From Sphaeroforma sirkka (lineage: Eukaryota > Opisthokonta > Ichthyosporea > Ichthyophonida): 41,290 nt of DNA. This document shows, piece by piece, positions 10,157 through 20,710 of this stretch. The notes beneath the pieces are model-generated. The model was not told the DNA's origin. It made no database searches and worked only from the letters and a program-made list of their open reading frames with translations. The stretch's first letter is position 1, and the number at the start of each line of letters is the position of its first letter. The DNA is taken from NCBI GenBank assembly GCA_001586965.3, contig LUCW03001479.1, forward strand, positions 1 through 41,290, in the 5' to 3' direction. A program made the translations under genes and the position numbers.

Positions 10157-10632
10157 TCATGGGTTACTGGGATGGGTTACCTCACTCCCTTCCAGACGTT
10201 CTATTGGTGCAAGTGGCGATTGGATACCGCCTATGTATAGGCCCAAGCCTTTCAACATATCTTGCCCCACTATAACATCTATACCCGTCGGCAAGTTCAT
10301 CAATTCTAATGAACCGTCGATAATTCTGGTACCGTACCTTATAGGTACCACTTCGTCGTCCCCAGTCGAGGAGTTCGCACCGCCTTGTCAGCTAAATATA
10401 TAAATGACCCAGGTGGTGCCGGAGTTATTGGTCGGCCAAGGAGGTCTGCGGATGTCTGTGAGATACAACTTCTATTTGCTCCCGTGTCTATCAAGGCTTT
10501 GAACGTACGTCCGTTGATTTGTACTTGAATATAGACTCGGTTGTCTGACGTCAGCAATGGGTCTTGTATTGCCATCACTGCTCCAATCGTGGTAACAAAT
10601 ATGAAGCTCCTATCCGACTCAGACACCCTCAC
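10157..10632 (-). pseudogene. Element B aspartic protease
   Basis: Retropepsin with active site ALIDTGANRSCIS and the later IDVIVGQDMLKGLGL (ILG-type motif). It begins right after the gag UGA and in the same frame. A one-base loss near 10345 (TTKWYL against TTEVVPIRYG in C) breaks it. In a working element it matures the polyprotein. Confidence 0.82.
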
Positions 10633-10635
10633 CTC

Positions 10636-12880
10636 TCATGCATGATCGGCTACCGACTCCCACGTGTCATAGGTGTGGTTTGGTGGTGACGTCATGTGCT
10701 CGAAGTCTTCGTAAAGGATCGTGTTGATATGAATCTCTGTAGCTTCCGATGGTGGAGCCAAGTCTTCGTCCTGTGTAATCGCATTCACCTGTACTTGAGG
10801 CGTCGGACGTATTGTAACTACGTCTCTAGTCTGGGATGTATTCTGCCCCTGTCCTGCGGTTGACGTTGTGGACGGTCTGTGTACCGATTGTACGTCCCTC
10901 AAAGGACGGTTGTTGTCGTATAGCCTTGCCCGACCCTCTGCGCTCACCGCTTGCGACGCCCTGAAATGGTGACACCGTGGGATGTGCCTACCACCTGGTG
11001 GCGCCTGTGCCTGGCACCCCGCACAAGTCGTTGGTACCGTAGGTTGGGGCCGTTGAGTCCAATTCTGCGTTTGTCGTCTACTCGTCTGTAGGTTGGGGCG
11101 GCTATTGGTGTGGTCGCGACTTCCATTGGTCGTCGGGCCCTCGCGGTTGTTGCGACCCTGGAAACGTGCTGCCGTACGTTGCTGTGCATCCTGAATGTCA
11201 GGGCTCAACAGCTGTATAAGCTCGTGTGTCTCCATCAGTTGCCATTTGGGATGCAACTGTAGAGTACGTTCATACGTACGGCCGTTGAGAGCTTCTTCTA
11301 ACAGTTGTACAATGCAGTGGTTCACTAAATTCTGTTGGAAGTCGGCATCTGTCTGGCACCGTTCACGTGCCCTCCTGTGGTTCTCCATGAGCTGTGTCAT
11401 TTGTTCCATAAGAGGTGTGTGCATGTTCCGACTTTGGCCCTTGGCTAACTTGCGAAACGCGGGATCGACAGTGGCTTGTGTTTCGTGCGAACAGATCTGT
11501 TCGATCTGTAGTTGAGGTGTGCATGTCTTCAACCGTTCAGAGTTGTCGCGGATGTAGTCCAGCGTTGACTTCTCCGCCTTGAAGTAAGATAGTACCTTAT
11601 GAAACCATGTAAGGTTCCAACTCTCGTCCAGCCCTGCGATTTGTGCGTTCTTGAACGCCTCGAGGAGAGCCCCTCTTGTGTCCCGTTCCATGATATCATG
11701 TAGGTAGTATCTGTTCGACGGCCAATCAGGCCACGTACGTGGTGAAGGTACGGGACGCTTCTCTACCGGTCGGGACTCTAATGTAGCTCGAAGTGTCTCA
11801 ATCACGCCCCGAAGAGCTTCAGCTCGAGCCGTGTTATTCTCCTCGATTGCTTGGCATAGCTCGTCACTTAACTGTAGTATCCGTGCGTGTAGCGCCTGTC
11901 GCCTTTTCTCGATACTAGCCGGTGTGGGCGGAGGCACTGTTGTCTCCTTCTCTTGTCGTTTATGTGTCTGTACATATTCACTGGGCGCTTCTTTCTCGCC
12001 CCACTGACGTTGCTGTTGTTGGCGCAGGTTCGTACTTAATCGGTCCTGTCTATTCTTCACCGCCTGCTTACCTTGAGGATTCTGTCTGGCTAATACTTGT
12101 TCATGTGCGAACTCTTGAAAAGTTGGTGTGTTCTCACTGGCAGACAGAGTATCATCCTCCTCGGTTGAACTGTCCTCTGACCCTGGTGATTTGTACCCAA
12201 GTCCATAAAACGGACGCTCACAGCCTTGAATTCGGAAGGTAGGGTTGTCTTCGTCCTCTGGTACTGCCTGTACCCGTTCGTGTGCGTCAGAAGAACTCTC
12301 CTTAGCGGCCGGCCCTATTGTAGTTCGTCCGGCGTTCATGCGCTGTAACCTCTGTTCGTATTTTTTCAAAGAGAGACTGCTGTTGTGTCATCAGCTCCGT
12401 GAGTTTCTGAGCTGACGATTGTTCCCGTGCCGTTTCCTTGTTGTTGGTACGGTTCCGGTGACGCTTCCGCTTGTTAGGTGGGAGGCGTGGTGGGTCATTA
12501 CTGGGAAATAAGGGCCCTGGAGTATCCCGAGACGAACGAGGGACAGCCCTTCACTGGCTACCTGTTCACCAATAAAAGTCTGACTACTGTCCGCACGCAG
12601 GTTGGGTACTTCCTTGGTCTCACCCTCGAATATGACATCCTCGTCAGATTGTGCAGGTCCATTTTTTGTTTGCTGTTGGTGGCTGCTTGTCGTCCGCGGA
12701 AATAATATGTGGAGCCCCAAGATGTGTCTGTTGTTGCCCCTCCAGTGCCTGACCTGAGTGCGGAGCGGAGCGGGCGTTCCGTATGGGACTGACGACGTTT
12801 AGTTCCACGTCGGTCGATATCATCTTCCTTGCGGCGCTCAGGATTCAAGAGTTGCTGTCTACGACTTTGGCGGGGGGTAG
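10636..12880 (-). pseudogene. Element B gag
   Basis: The main open part is 577 codons ending in UGA at 10636-10638. Order: charged coiled-coil segment KKYEQRLQRMNAG, acidic/Gln-rich linker, helical segment ALHARILQLSDELCQAIEEN, capsid-like region with WPDWPSNRYYLHDI and ERTLQLHPKWQLMETHELI, then a Gln/Arg-rich nucleocapsid with an unusual C-x2-C-x9-H-x3-C box (10972-11025) and an acidic tail. Coding-like sequence goes on upstream to about 12880 (NPERRKEDDIDRRGTKRRQ), but a lost C near 12548 breaks the frame; C keeps that base. The true start codon is unclear: an ATG followed by SYPPPKS soon meets a stop. Confidence 0.85.
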
Positions 12881-14150
12881 GACATGGTTGGTGAGTTGTT
12901 TGTCAATGGAGAACTAGAAATGTGTGCGAATGAACTGATAGAGTACTGAATATAAATATCCATTTTCTATTAAATTTCATCCTTCAAACACATAACGTCT
13001 CGACATATATCTTCGAGGAACTCGTGGGTTCCCTCGTGACTGTTTTATTTCCTACACTAACATAAGTAGTGTGGATAGTCTATATACTCTAACACTACCA
13101 GCTGTCTTACTCTTCATCCCACAATAACATATGGTTGAGTGCCTCATTAGTCGGAGCCACTTCTTGTTCTACTCCTCGCCAGCTCTTACTCCGGCCTAAT
13201 GACGGCCTATTCGCAGGACCCTGTTGGGAACTTCCCTCATCGCTCCTCTTTTACTCTTCTTACCCGTGATGTCCTTGTCATGTGCTGTTGCGGTTGTTGG
13301 AATATGCTTCTTGATCTAAGAACGATTGCTCGTTATTGCACTCCTAAACTAAGCTGCCGTCAACCACACCTTCTGTGCATACTGTTGATCCTCTCCGTTG
13401 ACCTGATTTTTCTGGAAGTTCTAGTGATTTGAGTGTGTTCGCATATCATTTTCACAATTTAACCTTGTATTTACTTGCATCGTTCGTGTTATGTGCGCCC
13501 CCACCCTTATATGCTCCTAATAACTCACAGGTGCTTACTTGTGTCTCTGTATGCTTCCTAATATCCCATTCTGAAAACTTTTGTAAAATAATCTAGTATG
13601 CCGCTGATTCTTTGCGTCATCGTACTAACCGAGTCGGTACTAACCATGTACATCTCCCATCTCTATTACCCTACTGTGGATCCTAAAGAACTTTCTTCTA
13701 ACAACTTCTTAAATACAATTTAAGCTCATTAGCTTGCAATACGATTTGTACTTGTCTCACACTGAAAAAACAACCTTCCTACCTGTACTCACACATGACT
13801 ACTTATCTGTGGATTCTGACTGATTGTCTGATTTCGTCATTTGATCGTCGTGAGACTTTTCTTGTTGACCCTGGTTAATGTTCTGCTTGATTGGAATGTT
13901 CGCTCTTCGGGTTCACTCGTATTAGTAGATTCTTTCTTCATCCTCGTCGTCCACACGTCGTTAATCCAACGACCGGATAATCTAAATCGTTCAATTTGAT
14001 GCGACATTCTCTGTTCGCATTGTTCGCATTGTCTTCAATTGTTATACTTATAACAAAAAAAAAATATGTGCCAGCTACTGACTAATTCATACTCTGTAGC
14101 TTTCTCTGTAATTACTAATAAACTAACAACTTCTATGGTAAGTTAAAAAA
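12881..14150 (-). other. 5' leader of element B
   Basis: About 1.27 kb between the 5' LTR and gag with no element-sense gene. It matches the leader of C (29827-31103) closely. The first bases after the LTR are a T run and AACTTACCATAGAAG; no TGG-beginning primer-binding site is seen. An ORF on the opposite strand (13199-13432) is shared with C but has no recognised product. Confidence 0.7.
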
Positions 14151-14378
14151 TGTAGTAAGTATACGCTTGAGATAACTGTATCTCAACGTTCTCCCTTCTC
14201 AGGGAGGGGACGTTGTTCATTTATTAGTAATTATAAACAGTAATCCTAAAATGACTGACTCTTAAATGAGTCATTAGTCATGTGCTGTAAAACCAGCAAA
14301 ACCCTAAAACCCAGTTTATCAGATTATTCTGATAAACTGTAAAACTTTAATAATAAACCTAAAATAATCAAATAAATA
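14151..14378 (-). repeat. 5' LTR of element B, truncated
   Basis: Matches the family LTR from its TACTACA end up to AAATAAATAT, then breaks. The first 22 or so bases of the LTR (TGTGGTC to ACTT) are missing and replaced by TTTAGGG repeats. Confidence 0.9.
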
Positions 14379-14417
14379 TTAGGGTTTAGGGTTTAGGGTT
14401 TAGGGTTTAGGGTTTAG
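14379..14417 (+). repeat. Interstitial telomere repeat, (TTTAGGG)5.5
   Basis: 39 bp of perfect heptamer repeats, starting TTAGGG and ending TTTAG. The G-rich strand runs left to right, away from element B. It sits exactly between two broken LTRs of the same family in opposite orientation. Confidence 0.95.
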
Positions 14418-14661
14418 TCAGAATACAAGTACTTATATTTATTTGATTATTTTAGGGTTTATTACAAGTTTTACAGTTTATCAGAATAATCTGATAAACT
14501 GGGTTTTTTAGGCGTTTTTGCTGGTTTTACAGCACATGACTAATGACTCATTTAAGAGTCAGTCATTTTAGGATTACTGTTTATAATTACTAATAAATGA
14601 ACAACGTCCCCTCCTGAGGAGGAGAACGTTGAGATACAGTTATCTCGCGTATACTTACTAC
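14418..14661 (+). repeat. Solo LTR of the B/C family, missing its first bases
   Basis: Starts at TCAGAATACAAG, so the TGTGG end is lost to the telomere array, and runs to TACTTACTAC; the usual final A is absent. No leader sequence follows, so it is a solo or 3' LTR in plus orientation. A variant TTTTTTAGGCGTTTTTGC replaces the usual TTTTAGGGTTTTGC. Confidence 0.88.
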
Positions 14662-15416
14662 TTACCGTCGTCGACGTCACTATACTTGCGCTTACCGTCG
14701 TCAACGTAACTAGCCTTGCGCATATCCTGTATCGATTGCGCGAAGTCTCGGTGCTGTCCGCTGAGTTCCCATCGTCTACGTAGTTGTTCTCGTTCGGCTT
14801 CCCTACGATAATCCCCATCTGGGTCGCTCAGATATTGCTCTAGCTGTCGGCCCCTGATTTCGTCAGAGTTTTGCTGACGAGTGCCCGTGGCCCACCCTGA
14901 CATATTGCTATGCCGTTGGACTTGTCGCTCATCCCCGTTGCCTGCGAGGGAATCCTGACTTGCACTGGTGAAACTCCCCGATCGAGTTCGCTTTCGAGTA
15001 AAATCTCGTTCAGGTGCTCGGTGAAAAGACTGCCATGAATGCGGTCTATCACCCGCTGAATGAATGCCCGAGGTACCTCGGACATTGGCTACCCTGTGTC
15101 GCTCAGCTGCTGGTTCAGCAGACTTTGAACGACTAGTATGCCTAATCACAAATTGCACCTCACTGTCTTCTGGATCTGCTCTCCCTCTTGCCGATAAGCG
15201 AGACCCGTGCCCCAACTGATGTCGCCTGCTTGCTGCCTGGCGCACGTCTTGGTCTGTCTGTTCATATCACGGTTGTTCATCTCTTCGACGCGATGCTACT
15301 GTCTGGCGCGAAGAAGCTGTGCCTCCTTGATGGGTCTGCTCGAAATCTGACAAGGATCTCTGGGTTACTTTGCCGTCGCGACGAGTGCGTCGAGGGCTAC
15401 GGGGTGCTGGACGCAT
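14658..15416 (-). CDS. Unrecognised Arg/Ser-rich ORF, one in-frame stop
   Basis: From an ATG at 15416 the frame runs about 49 codons (Arg/Ser/Gln-rich, RSPRRTRRDGK), meets TGA at 15267-15269 and continues open for another 200 codons to a stop inside the adjoining LTR. The second part is basic and Ser-rich, then strongly charged (YRREAEREQLRRRWELSGQH). It ends in a duplicated 10-residue unit ending DDGK, encoded by a 30-bp direct repeat at 14662-14721. I do not recognise it; it could be a gag N-terminus of another element or a host gene truncated by the LTR. The natural C-terminus is lost. Confidence 0.4.
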
Positions 15417-16207
15417 AGGTATCTTGATGTTAAGACTTCGATGTATGGCTTTGTGTTGTTGATGAATAGTTGGTCCAGATTGAAGGAGTGTCGGCTATTA
15501 TATAATAGTTGACTTCAGCCATTTGTGTTACACACTTTCTTCCGCCGTTCTCCTCCCGTGATACCAAAATAGCTAATTATCATTGAATCATGTTGATGTC
15601 TACAAGGTCTGCTTGCGGGTCCCCGAAAACTCGTTGCGCTCGAATACACCTTGCTCCTTAATGATTGCTAATCATTTTGTTTGGGTTGGTTTTGTTAATG
15701 AGTACTCGTTTTGCTCTCCTTTGCTCTGCCTATAGGAGTAATTAAGAGTTGCTGATAGACTCGAAGCGTGTTCAATGATCAACCGCCTGTCGTGTTCTAG
15801 CGTTCTGAATGCTCCTTTAATCCAACCTTCGGACCACTGTACTCCAACATCAATCAAACCCGAGGCCTGCAGCCAGGAAGTTCAGGTCAAGGTTCCCAAG
15901 AATAACCTTGAAGCCCAAGGTAGTTACATCGGTTATGAAGTTGGAAAACCAAAAACAAATTCCCTATTCAAACCAACTTGAGTGTACTTGCACGATGCCT
16001 GATAAGTGCTGTCTACTCTTGCATGTACTATTTCTTCTGTTCCTTGCAAGAGTCCGCTGCATCTTGACGATTCGCCTTATACGTCGGTGATAACGTTCTC
16101 GTTCTCCTTAGTTTTCACCAACAATCATACAACCGTACCAGGCTATGTTGGTCCTACGGCTGATTCACTTACGTTGACTTCCTTTCTCCCTAGAATGAAA
16201 ACTTAAG

Positions 16208-16239
<32 letters not shown>

Positions 16240-16363
16240 CGAAAATGTATTCTCTCTTGTAACATCGGTAAATATGTTTTTCTAGTTGTGTGTTGGTTGT
16301 GGGTTCGATACCCCCGTGATATATTTTTTCCTATGCTTTCGTGACCATCGAAGTTCGCGCATG
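15417..16363. other. AT-rich region without a recognised gene
   Basis: No ORF with family features. It holds an (AT)n run at 16206-16240 and a tRNA T-arm-like sequence at 16299-16315 (GTGGGTTCGATACCCCC). It ends in CATG at 16360-16363, the left target duplication of element D. Confidence 0.55.
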
Positions 16364-16959
16364 TGTAGAAATACGGCCTCCGGTCAGTCTAAAATATCAA
16401 GATCAATTGAGATAATACATTGGTTTTTATTTGTATTATTAAATAATTTAATACAAGCTCTTTTTCCAATATTTCCAAAGTGTTCTAAATTCACTTTGAT
16501 GGCTTTAATAGCCTGAGTATTTGGTATGACTCATCTACTTGGACCTATTTGAGACATTAGTATATGTAGGATATTATAAACTAAATTTTATAATCTCCGA
16601 ACTACTACTTATAGATTTTGGTCCTCCCGCCAATCTCCAAAATCCAATAAGTCTTTTTCTTTTTTTAACTTTTCTTCAGATGGAACTTTATTTATATCAG
16701 CTAATGTATTAACGTGACTTACGTTATTATGTCTATCTACAAATTAGGCATGTGGTCATGAACACTTAGTACTTCTAGTGAAAATTATTCAATAAAGAAC
16801 AGCTAGAGGTACGCCCTGTGTGATCGAGGATATTTAGGCTCTTAACAAGAGGCAGTCCCGATCATTCTTACACAAGCTACCACTGCTAAATCCTAACTGA
16901 CTAAATTGTATTTTAGTTTAATATAGTTTGAAACCTAGTAATTTCCATCGAAGTTTACA
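16364..16959 (+). repeat. 5' LTR of element D
   Basis: TGTAGAAATACGG...GAAGTTTACA. After it comes TATTTTTCAGTTATTTAG, which does not begin with TGG, so no standard tRNA primer site is obvious. The leader to gag is only about 79 bp. Confidence 0.93.
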
Positions 16960-17038
16960 TATTTTTCAGTTATTTAGTAGTTACAGTAGCGTACTGCTTC
17001 TAGACTGTCTAACATCGATTTACTAGCCAGCAAATACT

Positions 17039-17665
17039 ATGGCTAAGGGTACTTCTAAAGGCAAGGGAGCCGCTAGCTCTAAGCCTGCTAAGCCTGCCGA
17101 GGTTCCTGAGGTCCCTGTGGAAACACCTAGCCTGTCTGGAGTTGAGCCTGCCGAGGAAACTGTTGGGGAAGCCAATTCTGAGGTTGGTACAGAGGATAAT
17201 TCTGAGGATGACTCGTCGGATCCTAAAGCCTTGGAAGAAGAGGTATCTACTACCGCGGAAAGGCTCGCCAGCGTCCGTGTATCACCTAGGAGTGAAGCTC
17301 AGGACCCCAGCTTGCCCCCTGACTACGTGCCGTCAAATATTAGGGATAAACGTCGAAAGGCTGGAAAATTCGTGGATACGAATGTCGGGGACATTACAAC
17401 TCCACATCTAAAGGACACTCCAGCACAAATCCGGAGTGAAAAGGAAGTATTGGACCTGTCCGAAAATTTCGGTTTCGCCATCGATGGAGAAGCCATTCCA
17501 TTCAGCTCAAATCTTGGCGCCGAAGCTGAGGACGCCATAATTCGACAACGAGTGGTTGGATCCTCTCAATCTCGACGCCAATTGAACCGCACTGAAGCGC
17601 TCTTGAAGGAGCTAGCGGCAGCAGCAGTTGTGGACCCCTCTATCGTGTCCCACTTGGCTGATTAA
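17039..17665 (+). CDS. Element D gag, N-terminal ORF
   Basis: 208 codons from an ATG at the end of a short leader. It opens with a Lys/Gly/Ala/Pro-rich basic stretch (MAKGTSKGKGAASSKPAKPA), then a strongly acidic Glu/Asp/Ser block (about residues 25-75), then mixed sequence with a Leu/Ala helix (LLKELAAAAVVDPSIVSHL) before TAA. It overlaps the frame of the next gag ORF. It is probably the N-terminus of gag split by an indel or insertion, because a tRNA-like sequence starts 15 bp after the stop. A genuinely separate ORF1 is also possible. Confidence 0.6.
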   Translation: MAKGTSKGKGAASSKPAKPAEVPEVPVETPSLSGVEPAEETVGEANSEVGTEDNSEDDSSDPKALEEEVSTTAERLASVRVSPRSEAQDPSLPPDYVPSNIRDKRRKAGKFVDTNVGDITTPHLKDTPAQIRSEKEVLDLSENFGFAIDGEAIPFSSNLGAEAEDAIIRQRVVGSSQSRRQLNRTEALLKELAAAAVVDPSIVSHLAD

Positions 17666-17680
17666 AACAAGAAGAAATAA

Positions 17681-17757
17681 AATTCCGGGCCCAGTTTCGA
17701 ACCCGAGACCTACTGGTTTACCAGCCAGTATGTTTACTACTAAGCCAGTTACCACTG
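17681..17757 (-). repeat. tRNA-like (Thr-like) fragment inside the gag region of D
   Basis: The minus strand has a good A box (TGGCTTAGTAGT), a helix-loop CTGGTAAACCAG with GGT in the anticodon position as in tRNA-Thr, and a perfect B box GGTTCGAAACT, in tRNA order and roughly tRNA spacing. Acceptor and T stems do not pair well, so it is not a working tRNA. It may be a SINE head or a retro-inserted tRNA piece. Confidence 0.35.
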
Positions 17758-19081
17758 GCGAGAGAGAAAATATTTCAAAATTTAATCTCTATAGCTCTGA
17801 TGCTACCATTGACCATCCTCTTGACAAACCTAACCCTGTCAGAGGATATGATCGTATGGAACTCGATGAGGCTTACCATCTTCGTAATATCGACCCTCAT
17901 TTGCCAACTAACCCTGGTAATCACGATTTTGGCAATCGCTACACCAGTACCTCGTTAGAGAGTTCCCGCTCTAATCCTGAGGATGAGGAAGTGAGAACCA
18001 GACATACTCGTCTCAGGCTATTACGCTCTGGTATGCAAGTCCTTGAGGACCGTCTATTGAATGACTCTGACCTTGACGATAGGAAAGCGGATAACATTCG
18101 TTATCTAATAGATAACAAGAGAAAGGAAATAGACACCATCTTGGCACTAGCAGCCCGTAGCACTGAGCATGAGCCTCGTGAACACTTAGAACCAAGCTTT
18201 ATAAAGCAGCTAGGTAACGCGCAGGCTGAGGTCGATTTCTCTACTAATGAGAGTACAGTGGAGACACTGAAGGCCTTCGACCAACTTAAGGAGTCTGCCA
18301 GCCTTAGGGATAAGCAGATGATGAATGCCTTTATTCATTTCTGTGAGCCAGGTGAATGGCGAACTATCTTGAAACTCATGAGCCCAACTGGAAAGCCCTA
18401 CCCTGGCACCAGTTGCGTGATAATATACATAACACCTTTTTTTGAAGATGCACGTGACCGTGAACTTTTAGAGTCTCGCAAGTTCTTTGCGAACGATACC
18501 ACTATTCGAGGTGCTCTAGCTCATATGACACATATGAATACTCGGATGGGTGGTCGTACCTATACTGGCGAATATTTATTAATTTGTCAGATGATGGAGA
18601 CTCTGGGAGCTAACCTCTTTAAGAAAGTCAATGATGACATCATCGCCTATGGTGATTTGCGATCTATGCCTTGGTCTGTCTTTGAGAAGATAGTTCACAA
18701 GCATACCAATTCCTCTACTAGAGTACTTAGTACCACGAGCTACACCCAGCCCACTAAGCGAAACGCAGTAGAGACTAATACTGCGCGTAGTACTAAGAAA
18801 CCTCGCACTACTACTGGAGGGTACTGGCTCTACTTCTACCGAACCGAAGGTGTGAAAGAAGGTGAGAGCGCCTTGCAAGAAGTGGTTACAACCTCACAAA
18901 ACGTAATGGCAAGTGGAATGGTAGACACGACCCTGTTAAGTGTGCACCAGGCAAGCCAGATTTTGGACACTATATGAAAGAGTGTGCTATTTGCAAGGGT
19001 ACTAACGGTTGGCACAAAGAGGATTGCAAGGACTTACCGGACGTCAAGTTAAGCACTGACAGTACCATATGTGTGCACTAG
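17730..19081 (+). pseudogene. Element D gag, capsid and zinc knuckle
   Basis: An open frame from ATG 17730 to 18977: helical capsid-like region (RLRLLRSGMQVLEDRLLNDS, PSFIKQLGNAQAEVDF, MNAFIHFCEPGEWRTIL). A frame change near 18895 is needed to reach CAPGKPDFGHYMKECAICKG and HKEDC. The knuckle is C-x2-C-x6-H-x3-C rather than the usual C-x2-C-x4-H-x4-C. It binds element RNA in the particle. The run of seven T near 18437 is another possible indel site. Confidence 0.65.
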
Positions 19082-19495
19082 AGCAAGATTATGAGAAAAT
19101 GTTCAATAAAATCTATACCAAAGGAGATGAACGTATCTTTCAAACAGTTTTCGTAAATGAAGAAAAAAGTTATGGCACTATTTGATCCAGGGGCTGAAGT
19201 CTCTGCTATCTCACGCCGAGTAGCCTACGCTACAGATATGGCTGTCCATAACAGAAACAACTGATTTAATCTTGGGAAATGGCAAAGTTACTACTTGCGA
19301 ACAAGCCATTGACTATGCACACATAATGCTGTCAGATAGAAGAGAAGTGAAGACTCACCTAATCGTTACTGACATGTCTCAGAAATACGATTTAATTATA
19401 GGTATGACTGATCTTCTCAGTTTAGGTATAACACTCACTGGTCTGCCTAATGGGCTGACCCGAATAAAGATCAGTCAGATGATAATATGTTAAAG
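19082..19495 (+). pseudogene. Element D aspartic protease, altered active site
   Basis: KKVMALFDPGAEVSAIS sits where the retropepsin D-[T/S]-G-A motif belongs, but reads D-P-G-A. Further on, LIVTDMSQKYDLIIGMTDLLSLGI matches the second half of the fold (IIGMD-type). Stops interrupt it before and after the motif (near 19157 and 19261). A Thr-to-Pro change needs one base (ACA to CCA) and would be expected to kill the enzyme. Confidence 0.7.
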
Positions 19496-20710
19496 ATACC
19501 TAAACCTCCGGAAGGTGAAGCAAAGGATATGATTCCGCACTTCACCGATATAATTATGGACTTAATTATACAAAACAGGAAGATTGCAATAACTGACTGG
19601 TGCATGTTTAAGTTCTCTAATGGGTACGTTAGACTTGACTTAACAAACGTCGACTTCTCTAAGTTAAAGTGTCCTTCACATAACTACGTGAGTTGGAGAC
19701 ACAAAGACGTTGTCAAAACCCAAATCGAAGATTGGTTAAAACAGGGTCTAATTGAAATCAATTATGATGCAACCTCAGTTAACTTAGCTCTCTTAGCGGT
19801 CGATCAATATAAATCTGATGGAACGTTTAGTAAAACAAGAGTAGTACTAGACCTGTCGCCAATCAACAAACTAATTCCGCAACATAGTTTTCCCTTACCT
19901 AAGATAAGCGAGATACTACGCAAAATGGAGGGTGCGACTATCTTTTTTAAGATAGACTTAAAAGGTGCATTCCATCAACCACAGATATATGAGCCTCATA
20001 AGAAATACTTTTCCTTTACTTGGCAAGGTAAGAAGTACCAGTTTAAAGGTGCACCTGAAGGCTTACACATGTTACCTTCTTTCTTCCAACAAGTTATGAT
20101 GGAACTATTTGCGGACCTGTCGTATAACGTATCAGTCTATTTCGATGATATAGTTATCTTTACAAAGACAGCACGTGAACATGCTAAACTCGTTAAAGAA
20201 GTCTTAAAGCGACTTAATCATGCTAAACTTAAGATTAACGAAGACAAGTGTTCTTTTGCTGAAGATACTATACACTTACTTGGCTACAAAGTATCTGCAG
20301 CAGGGGTAGAAATTGATCCTGGCAAGAAACAGTTTCTGTTGGATTTATCAACACCAATTACTGGAAGAGATGTGAAATCTGTGTGTGGGTTTGTTAACTT
20401 CTTCTCGGATTCGGTACCGCATCTTTCTCATTACTTAAAGCCTTTCAGTCACCTACGGCTGCACAAAGGACCTTTGGGAAAGCTTTGGACTAAAGAATGT
20501 GATGATGCATTTAAACTAGTCAAAAGTAAAGTAATGGACGCACCCATCATGCAGTACCCTGTGGATGGTGTCCCATTCCAAGTAGCAACCGACGCTTCAG
20601 ATCGAGCGGTAGGTGGAGTGCTTTACCAAACGATAAATGGTAAACCACGTTACATACAATTCTTTTGCACGAGTTATAATAAGAGTCAACGTAATTACCC
20701 TACCAGTTAA
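19487..20710 (+). CDS. Element D reverse transcriptase and start of RNase H
   Basis: 407 open codons. RT motifs in order: LLAVDQYKSDGTFSKTRVVL, DLSPINKLIPQHSFPLPKI, FFKIDLKGAFHQ (first catalytic Asp), YQFKGAPEGL, SVYFDDIVIF (YFDD box, 20138-20149), EDKCSFAEDTIHLLGYKVS, connection, then RNase H FQVATDASDRAVGGVLYQ. YFDD differs from the YIDD of B/C and YVDD of E. A one-base shift at about 20706 (NYPTS then stop) cuts the frame, and another stop follows near 20750. Confidence 0.9.
   Translation: MLKIPKPPEGEAKDMIPHFTDIIMDLIIQNRKIAITDWCMFKFSNGYVRLDLTNVDFSKLKCPSHNYVSWRHKDVVKTQIEDWLKQGLIEINYDATSVNLALLAVDQYKSDGTFSKTRVVLDLSPINKLIPQHSFPLPKISEILRKMEGATIFFKIDLKGAFHQPQIYEPHKKYFSFTWQGKKYQFKGAPEGLHMLPSFFQQVMMELFADLSYNVSVYFDDIVIFTKTAREHAKLVKEVLKRLNHAKLKINEDKCSFAEDTIHLLGYKVSAAGVEIDPGKKQFLLDLSTPITGRDVKSVCGFVNFFSDSVPHLSHYLKPFSHLRLHKGPLGKLWTKECDDAFKLVKSKVMDAPIMQYPVDGVPFQVATDASDRAVGGVLYQTINGKPRYIQFFCTSYNKSQRNYPTS

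Larger units (their letters stand above)
5862..14378 (-). mobile_element. Element B: near-complete Ty3/gypsy chromovirus, inverted copy of C
   Basis: Full order on the minus strand: truncated 5' LTR (14151-14378), about 1.25-kb leader, gag, in-frame UGA, protease, RT, RNase H, NPPW domain, integrase, chromodomain, two tandem arrays, polypurine tract, 3' LTR (5862-6120). It is nearly identical to C at 29581-38041 throughout, including the leader. The two LTRs of B differ by a few substitutions and short indels. No target duplication is visible: the left flank is GGGA inside A, and the right flank has been replaced by telomeric repeats. The reading frames are broken by a handful of indels. Confidence 0.92.

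Noticed and set aside
9816..10403. 195-codon plus-strand ORF across B protease and RT
   Set aside because: Antisense shadow of conserved RT motifs.
11195..11515. Cys/Ser-rich ORF opposite to gag of B (also at 32467-32787 in C)
   Set aside because: Antisense shadow of a well-conserved gag frame.
17681..17757. Functional tRNA-Thr gene
   Set aside because: Acceptor and T stems do not pair and the anticodon loop is one base too long; only a tRNA-like fragment is supported.
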